From positions 7,440,001-7,504,000 of the forward strand of contig OY755178.1 in the NCBI GenBank assembly GCA_963576735.1: a DNA stretch of 64,000 nt. Reading direction: 5' to 3'. Made by a program: the position numbers and the translations under genes. Source of the stretch: Bedellia somnulentella (lineage: Eukaryota; Arthropoda; Insecta; Lepidoptera; Bedelliidae). The notes under the pieces were generated by a model. It was not told the origin of the DNA. It worked only from the letters and a program-made list of their open reading frames with translations, and made no database searches. This document shows positions 58,603 to 64,000 of this stretch, one piece after another; positions within the stretch are counted from its first letter, which is position 1; the number at the start of each line of letters is the position of its first letter.

Positions 58603-59287
58603 CCCTCTGCGACTGACGCGGTAGTCCAACAGACACCGCGAAATATAAAATTCCCTTTTTTATTAGCAATTTTAAACTTTTAGCGCCGCCGTTACGCGTA
58701 CCTTACCGTAGCGGGTCCGCGCGGGGTTCTGTGTGCGGCGGGCGGTCGCAGTGAGTGCGAGTGAGTGCGAGTGCGAGTGTGTGTTGCGGAAATATTTTCT
58801 ATGTGTCCAACAAAAATAAAAAGGCAAACTAAATACCGTTGCTGTGATTGTCCGAAGCCAAGTGCTCCAAGCTGATGTGTGATAATTGTCAAACAAAGCT
58901 GTGATTTTGAAAGTGTCTAGTTTTAAACTTAACCAACCAATGTATCTCATATTTTGTAGACTGATTAATATAATTGTTAACTTTTGAAATGTTTAATGTT
59001 AAGTTAAAAAAAACGTTGATTTTGTAATTTTTCTATGACATTATGTGTAAGAAGAAATTTATACACTTATTTGTATTAAGTAAATAAACGCTTTTTAATT
59101 ATGAAAGTCCTTACTGTTTTTTTTAGTTCAAGTAAGTTTTATATATGAAATAGGCTAAAAATCTAATAAATATCAAAAACTCAATTGCATACTTAATTTC
59201 AACGTGTATATTTGTCGTTGAAATGGTGTCTGGTGGACTACCACATCAGTTGAATAGTAAAAGTTAAGCCACGTCAGCTGCAGAGGG
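58603..59287 (+). mobile_element. piggyBac-type non-autonomous element
   Basis: 685 bp with TIRs beginning CCCTCTGC at both ends (left ccctctgcgactgacgcgg, right complement ccctctgcagctgacgtgg), flanked by TTAA (58599-58602, 59288-59291), the piggyBac target. A second inner repeat (ggtagtcca-cagacacc) occurs near both ends, as in this superfamily. Most of the transposase is gone. Confidence 0.88.
58801..58904 (+). pseudogene. Relic of piggyBac transposase cysteine-rich C-terminus
   Basis: KRQTKYRCCDCPKP in one frame and, after a frame change near 58868, KLMCDNCQTKL before a stop. Paired Cys-x-x-Cys-like clusters at the very end of the ORF are typical of the piggyBac C-terminal zinc-binding domain. 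The upstream catalytic domain is absent. Confidence 0.55.
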
Positions 59288-59469
59288 TTAAGGGGTTTTT
59301 GGGCGATGCGGTTGGAGACCCATCACCAAAAACCTTTATTTCACGATCTTTTTCCCACGCAACTTCCAAAAGTGGCTGAGGAATTTCTAATTCCTTAGCT
59401 CTGGCTACCCCTTCAAGGGATTTATAGCCGTGAGTATACGTATGTATGTTATACTATAGAACAATGTAT

Positions 59470-59622
59470 GTATGTAACGAAGAAGAAGAATAAAAGAGCA
59501 CGAATGAGAAGATTGATGAATTTAAACAAAGCTCGAGATGTTTGCCTGGATCGTAGAAAGTGGCAACCGATAGTCTCGGTCTACCACGATGGGGACTAAC
59601 GGGGTGAGTATATGTATGTATG
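59470..59622 (+). mobile_element. RTE 3' fragment
   Basis: aataaaagagcacgaatgag, gcctggatcgtagaaagtgg, ctaccacgatggggactaac, ggtgagtatatgtatgtatg. Confidence 0.8.
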
Positions 59623-59781
59623 TACAATAAAAGAACTTGAAGCAAACAAAATAAACTTGTTATGAAGTGGCTTCAAAATTCTATTCTGAAGCCCACTGAG
59701 TTGTAGTTGCCCTTGAGAAGTTGTAGTACGAACACAGTGACTTGAAAGGTTTATTTATTTGAAGAAGGTAAAGTATATTTA

Positions 59782-60237
59782 AAAAACAACCGAAAATACA
59801 CAATCTAGTACTAAAAAGTACGAAATAAGTATTTTAGTTGAATATGAGTACTGTGATTAATACCTTAGCAATTTCTTTATTCCACACGCGTTAGTTCCAC
59901 CTACCTCAATATTAAAATTCTCTTAAATTAATTTGTGAGCCGGTGCCAGCCTGCGTGATGATGATTCATAATAATAAGTGTGTATTTCGCACTTCATATA
60001 CATGTACAATGTAGGATACCTTGTAGTTGTAGGGTAAATTGATTTTTGTACGTATTACCATTTAAAACATAAGGCGATAGATATATATTGTTTAGATTGT
60101 AATAATTAGAGAAAGATAGAAGGGTGAATTTAGTTTTTTTTGACTGGCACCGACTCAAAAATCACAGTACTCATATTCAACTAAAATACTTATTTCGTAC
60201 TTTTTAGTACTAGATTGTTTATTTTCGGTTGTTTTTC
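59782..60237. repeat. Inverted repeat, ~77-bp arms, 301-bp spacer
   Basis: 59782-59858 (aaaaaacaaccgaaaatac to gagtactgtgatt) is matched inverted by 60160-60237 with very few differences. Shorter inverted pieces (ccggtgccagcc / gactggcaccgac) lie inside. Possibly a foldback element. Confidence 0.8.
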
Positions 60238-60470
60238 CAACTATGAAGTCGGTTTTCTTTTTGTTAAAAATTATTTTATTTTACGAATTTTAGAGATGGG
60301 TAGACCTGGCAAAGATGCCTCTCGGATGAGGAAGCGACGGTTACTGTTTTCCGGTATTTCTATTACTGTACGATATTAAATAGGCTCAACCATTATGTAA
60401 CTTTACATTGTTCTTGAAATCCCTTAAAAGGCAATGGTCTACAATTGTACATTTCAAGAAAGACTCAATA

Positions 60471-60637
60471 GTTCACGCTGAATATCCCCGAAGGGGTTAG
60501 CAGAGGTAGTAATACTTCTGAATATCACGTGAAATTGTCACCTGTTGTCTAGAGTACCCACGATTTGCTTGGACAGTGTTCTCTCGTTATACAGGTCAGG
60601 CCCATCGGCGTTTTGGACAAATACACTGTCACATGAT
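60471..60637 (-). mobile_element. SINE-A 3' part
   Basis: CCCCTTCGGGG hairpin, gacaatttcacgtgatattc and acactgtccaagcaaatcgt. Cut at 60637 against the next repeat. Confidence 0.75.
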
Positions 60638-60644
60638 TGTGAGT

Positions 60645-61235
60645 TTCGACAGTCCCCTCGATTTCCTGGGATGCCATCATCAGATCCTGGTCTCATGGTA
60701 CTTCCTCGGTAACAATAAATTAACAAAAGAAATGTTTAGTGTACCTGTACTTCTCTTCATAAAAGCTACGAAGAGAAGTATAAATCTATATAGAATGTTG
60801 AAAGAACTGTTTCCTAACTCCTAGTGATTGAGGACCCACACCTTCCATCATCAGCTCAGCAGCATAAAAATATGATTTTCAGAAGCAAATGCCAATATAA
60901 GTTCAGAAAATATGTAAAACGTGGTACATTTGCCTATGAAATTCGAGGGTTCCCCTCGATTTCTCCAGGATCCCATCATCAGACCCTGATATCCTCATCG
61001 TGGTACCAATCCGGGAGTATCTTCTTTTTAATGTTTTTTAATAAATAAATAAATTAAATAAGCCAGTGTCGAAATTTTTCTTTCCTTTAATAACATCTTT
61101 TATTTATGAGTATCTTCTTTCCAAAGAAAAAATAATAATCAAAATCAGTTCATAAATGGCAAAGTAATCGGCGAACAAACATAAAAAAAAGGTCGAATTG
61201 AGAACACTCCTTTTTTTGAAGTCGGTTAAAAATGA
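60645..61235 (-). repeat. Broken copies of the aaccgacttcaaa repeat
   Basis: 60645-60712 and 60870-61235 match 33515-33790 inverted (gatcctggagaaatcgagg, accgacttcaaaaaaagg). The longer piece is split by an 80-bp insertion at 61028-61107. Confidence 0.6.
61015..61120 (+). mobile_element. Small SINE-C-like insertion with 13-bp duplication
   Basis: Insert 61028-61107 contains gccagtgtcgaaatttttct and ttcctttaataacatc. Flanked by gagtatcttcttt at 61015-61027 and 61108-61120. Confidence 0.65.
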
Positions 61236-61479
61236 AATAAGTAAGTTATCGAAACTTAACAATAATTACCCTAATCATTTTAATAAAAATTAAAACACAA
61301 TTTATCATATATGCCGTATTATGCATGTGTGCCATGTGAAATACATGGTTGTGTGCATACATTTTTTTCATTGATTTTATGTATTTTAAACGTTTAACTT
61401 AATAAAAAATTAATATATTCACTTTTTATGACTATAAAACATAAGTGCAAAATGACACCTTAAATTAACTCATATTAAC

Positions 61480-61645
61480 ATACATACATACATACATATA
61501 CTCACGGCTATAAATGCCTAGAAGGGGTAGCCAGAGCCAAGGAATCAGAAACTCCTCAGCCACTTTTGTAAAATTGAGTGGGGAAAAGATGGTGAAATAA
61601 AGGTTTTTGGTGATGGGTCTCCAACCGCTTCGCCCAAAAACCTCA
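61480..61645 (-). mobile_element. SINE-B 3' two thirds
   Basis: agccgtgagtatatgtatgt tail, ctaccccttctaggcattta, caaaagtggctgaggag, cggttggagacccatcacca. Confidence 0.8.
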
Positions 61646-61649
61646 CATT

Positions 61650-61765
61650 AACTCACGCTATTGATTCACATATTCACATTAGGGTAGGCAGCACTGTTTT
61701 TAAATCAGTATATACGATGCAGCCAATTGCCACATTACTTATATCCATCCGCTCCATTATGTTTC
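61650..61765 (-). mobile_element. RTE 3' fragment, decayed
   Basis: actcacgctattgattcaca, cattagggtaggcagcac and cttatatccatccgctccat follow the minus-strand RTE end. Confidence 0.55.
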
Positions 61766-62178
61766 CTGTTAAATGCAACACCTACAATAATTTTGTTAGA
61801 TAATACAATTCGTGAGAACAGATTTTTTACAACAATTTGCTAAGGGAACCGGAAAGCCCATCCCTAGATATCTCAGTTCTCATACCCATTTAGCGACGCT
61901 CAACAAAAGCATATTGTTCACTTGACTCCGCCATTTTAAACGTATTCACTGAACACGCATAATCGCGCTTAAAGATATATGAGTTGATAGGAGACGGAAC
62001 CCTAATTAAATTACGTAATGGTATAAAGCTGACTTGAATACCATTTTAACCAGCTTAAACCGATTATTTATAACTGGACGTGTAACTGGTAGAGGTTTAT
62101 AAATAAATTTTGACCTTTGTTTATTTTTGACTAGCGACCCGCCCCGGCTTCGCACGGGTGCAATGCAAAATATACCTA

Positions 62179-62592
62179 CTACAGAATGTCCTTATACACA
62201 ACGTTCACAGCTTTTTTGTCAGTAGCCAATACAAACATGTTTTGCTTAGACGTTACTCTTGACAGCGCGACGTATAATTGGCCATGTGAAAAACACTCAA
62301 CACTCAAGTCTAATCCTGCAACGTTAAAAGTTTGACCCTGCGATTTATTAATGGTCATTGCAAAAGATATCTTTACCGGAAATTGTAGGCGTTTAAATTG
62401 GAACGGTAAATCTGATGGTATCAGAGGAATTCGGGGAATTAGTACATCTTCTCCGGTACCACATCCGGTGAGTATTGTGCACTCTATTATGAATTTTTTT
62501 AGTGATTTTACCAGCAAACGTGTGCCACTGCAGAGCTTAGGAGGATTCAGATTTCTTAATAAAATAACAGGACAACCTACTTTCAATTCCAT
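62179..62592 (-). pseudogene. Helitron Pif1-like helicase, C-terminal part
   Basis: 137 codons, beginning MELKVGCPVILLRNL. Helicase motifs near the end: AMTINKSQGQTF (motif V region) and GQLYVALSRVTS (motif VI with the arginine finger). These are the last motifs of the Pif1-family helicase of RepHel proteins, which unwinds DNA during rolling-circle transposition. The Walker A and B motifs and the entire Rep nuclease are absent, so it is not functional. The frame is nonetheless open, suggesting modest age. Confidence 0.88.
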
Positions 62593-62709
62593 TTTATGAG
62601 GAGGAGGAGGGAGTCCAGAAGGGTTAAGCAGTTTAATTAATTCTTGATATTTTCCTCGCTAGAGAGCTCCGATAAACGCGTGCGATCGCTGCAAATCATA
62701 AAGTGCTAT

Positions 62710-62965
62710 ATGGCGAAGCGCTTTTTTTTTTTTTTGTTTATCGGAGGGGAAATCCTCATGGATCCCCCGTCGCTCGAGAGAGCGACGGGGGTATGTCGGA
62801 CTTTTACCGACTAAAACCCCTCCGGCTCGGTGCTGCTGGCCCTGCGGCCTATGCGGCGTCACCTTGATGTGTTGTGCCGGGCGGCTGAAGGCCGCCCTGG
62901 CGGTGAAAAGGAGTGTACCTAAGCTAAGTCGGATAGGTTATAGGATAGGTCGGATGGCGAAGCGC
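62710..62965 (-). mobile_element. 5'-truncated poly(A) retroelement nested in the Helitron
   Basis: Insert 62722-62953, minus strand, with a poly(A) tail (poly-T at 62722-62735) and a GC-rich 3' UTR containing a hairpin around ctcgagagagcg (62772-62783). Flanked by atggcgaagcgc at 62710-62721 and 62954-62965. Clade not assigned; the 3' UTR is unlike the RTE and CR1-like elements here. Confidence 0.85.
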
Positions 62966-63710
62966 GGCCATCGACGCGCTATTTATAGGCACGCGCCGCC
63001 CGGCGCAAACAACTACGACCCTGCATTTTAAATTTGTAATATCTTCGGTAATATTCATTTAAATTACATGCTGTAAAAAGCATATTGATCTATAATAAAT
63101 GCACAATTTACTTAAGGTACTTAATTGGATAAGGATTAATGCTGTATTGTTTAAAATCACTTCGTAAATAACCATTTTTTAGTAAAGAATAAAAATGGTT
63201 ATGCTGGGTTATCCCTAAGAGATAGACATATACCATCGCGGACTTTTTTGTTGAACTTTTTAAGGTGAACAATACTGTAGTACATTATTTTGGTCTATCT
63301 CGTAGGGTTCAGCCAGCGTTTGCAATATAAGCGCAAAAAACGTGCTTATTTACGACATCACATTAGAAACCTTTAAATTTATCAGTGTTTCTCTACTATA
63401 TTATGCATTTATTATACATACAAACCTTCCTTAAGAATCACTCTATCTATTAAAAAAAACCGCATCAAAATCCGTTGCGTAGTTTTAAAGATCTAAGCAT
63501 ACATACGGACATACAGCGAAAGCAACTTTGTTTTATACTATGTATTGATTGATACAGTTTCGTAACTTTATTTTTAGAGTGCTATAAATATACAGATAGT
63601 GTTAATGATATGCTCCACATCATTTCAGACAAAAAGCCGTTCATTGCGAGACACAATCCCGCTCCAACGATCTTCACATTGGTTATTGTATCTTTTAAAA
63701 TGCATGTATG

Positions 63711-63904
63711 CATAGCTGTGTAGTGTCGCCTTAGAATATCGCTACCCGATTTCTTCCGGTGGGTGTACGTAAGAGGCGACTAACGGTATTGGGGCTTATA
63801 AGGGATTTTTGGGCGATGCGACTGGAGACCCATCACCAACAATTTTTATTTTACCATCTTTTTCTTACTAAATTTTCCAAAAGTGGCTGAGGAATTTCTA
63901 ATTC
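63711..63904 (+). mobile_element. SINE-B, cut at the window-edge palindrome
   Basis: tagctgtgtagtgtcgcctt head to ccaaaagtggctgaggaatt, ending abruptly where the palindrome starts; the tail module is missing. Confidence 0.8.
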
Positions 63905-63908
63905 ATAT

Positions 63909-63997
63909 CAATACTAATATTAATAAATTTCTTCGCTTAATTCCGCTAAATATTATTTAGCGGAATTAAGCGAAGAAATTTATTAATATTAGTATTG
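63909..63997. repeat. 89-bp perfect palindrome at the window end
   Basis: Arms 63909-63952 and 63954-63997 (44 bp each) are exact inverted copies around a single central base (63953). Confidence 0.9.
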
Positions 63998-64000
63998 CTA

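Larger units (their letters stand above)
58511..59456 (+). mobile_element. SINE-B interrupted by a piggyBac derivative
   Basis: SINE-B in two parts, 58518-58602 (tgctgcgtagtgtcggctta head) and 59288-59449 (B-box-like ggttggagaccc to agccgtgagtatacgtatg). Outer duplication tatacta at 58511-58517 and 59450-59456. Confidence 0.85.
62131..63548 (-). mobile_element. Helitron with helicase remnant
   Basis: Minus strand: 5' end TCAATACATAGTATAAAACA (at 63548), followed by AAGTTGCTTTCGCTG and the ccgttgcgtag motif, as in insect Helitrons. 3' end ccccggcttcgc-side sequence terminating CTAG at 62131, next to host T. About 1.4 kb including a nested 232-bp retroelement. Only the C-terminal helicase is left; the Rep domain is missing. 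Confidence 0.82.

Overview
The window is eukaryotic, AT-rich and dominated by mobile elements. It looks like insect DNA, most likely from a moth or butterfly. Three short GC-rich exons of a yellow/major-royal-jelly-protein family gene lie in it, and the repeats fit that group: Helitrons, mariner, piggyBac, hAT, a BEL/Pao LTR element, RTE and CR1/jockey-like LINEs, several SINEs and short TTAGG-like motifs. The species assignment is inference.

The only host gene I can support is the yellow-family gene on the minus strand. Exon 1 (28940-29209) has the signal peptide, exon 2 is 23760-23957 and exon 3 is 9716-9860. All have canonical splice sites and compatible phases, and together they encode the first 204 residues of a secreted protein. 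The introns are about 5 kb and 13.9 kb and are full of transposons. Later exons were not found and should lie beyond the left edge. From 29.3 kb to the right edge I see no convincing host gene.

Region by region: 1-2461 is a CR1/jockey-like LINE broken by an RTE 3' fragment. 2523-3678 holds Helitron pieces and a LINE 3' UTR. 4-10 kb is SINE-rich and includes yellow exon 3 with a tandemly duplicated splice-acceptor segment. 10523-12901 is a hAT-type element with nested SINEs. 14727-16241 is a broken mariner. 20367-22122 holds an inverted SINE pair, a Helitron 5' end and an RTE element with an open reverse transcriptase frame. 22.5-36.7 kb is SINE-rich, with yellow exons 2 and 1. 39-47 kb is a mosaic of SINE and RTE fragments. 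48906-51739 has two related Helitrons, the second carrying a 394-bp foldback. 53943-58480 is a BEL/Pao retrotransposon with apparently identical LTRs but deleted enzymes. 58519-59450 is a SINE with a piggyBac derivative inside it. 62131-63548 is a Helitron with a helicase remnant and a nested poly(A) retroelement. The window ends in an 89-bp palindrome.

The most connected observation is a shared 3' module. The RTE LINE and two otherwise different SINEs (called SINE-A and SINE-B here) end in the same short hairpin plus G(C)CGTGA plus microsatellite. This suggests that one RTE machinery mobilised all three, which together make up most of the recognisable repeats.
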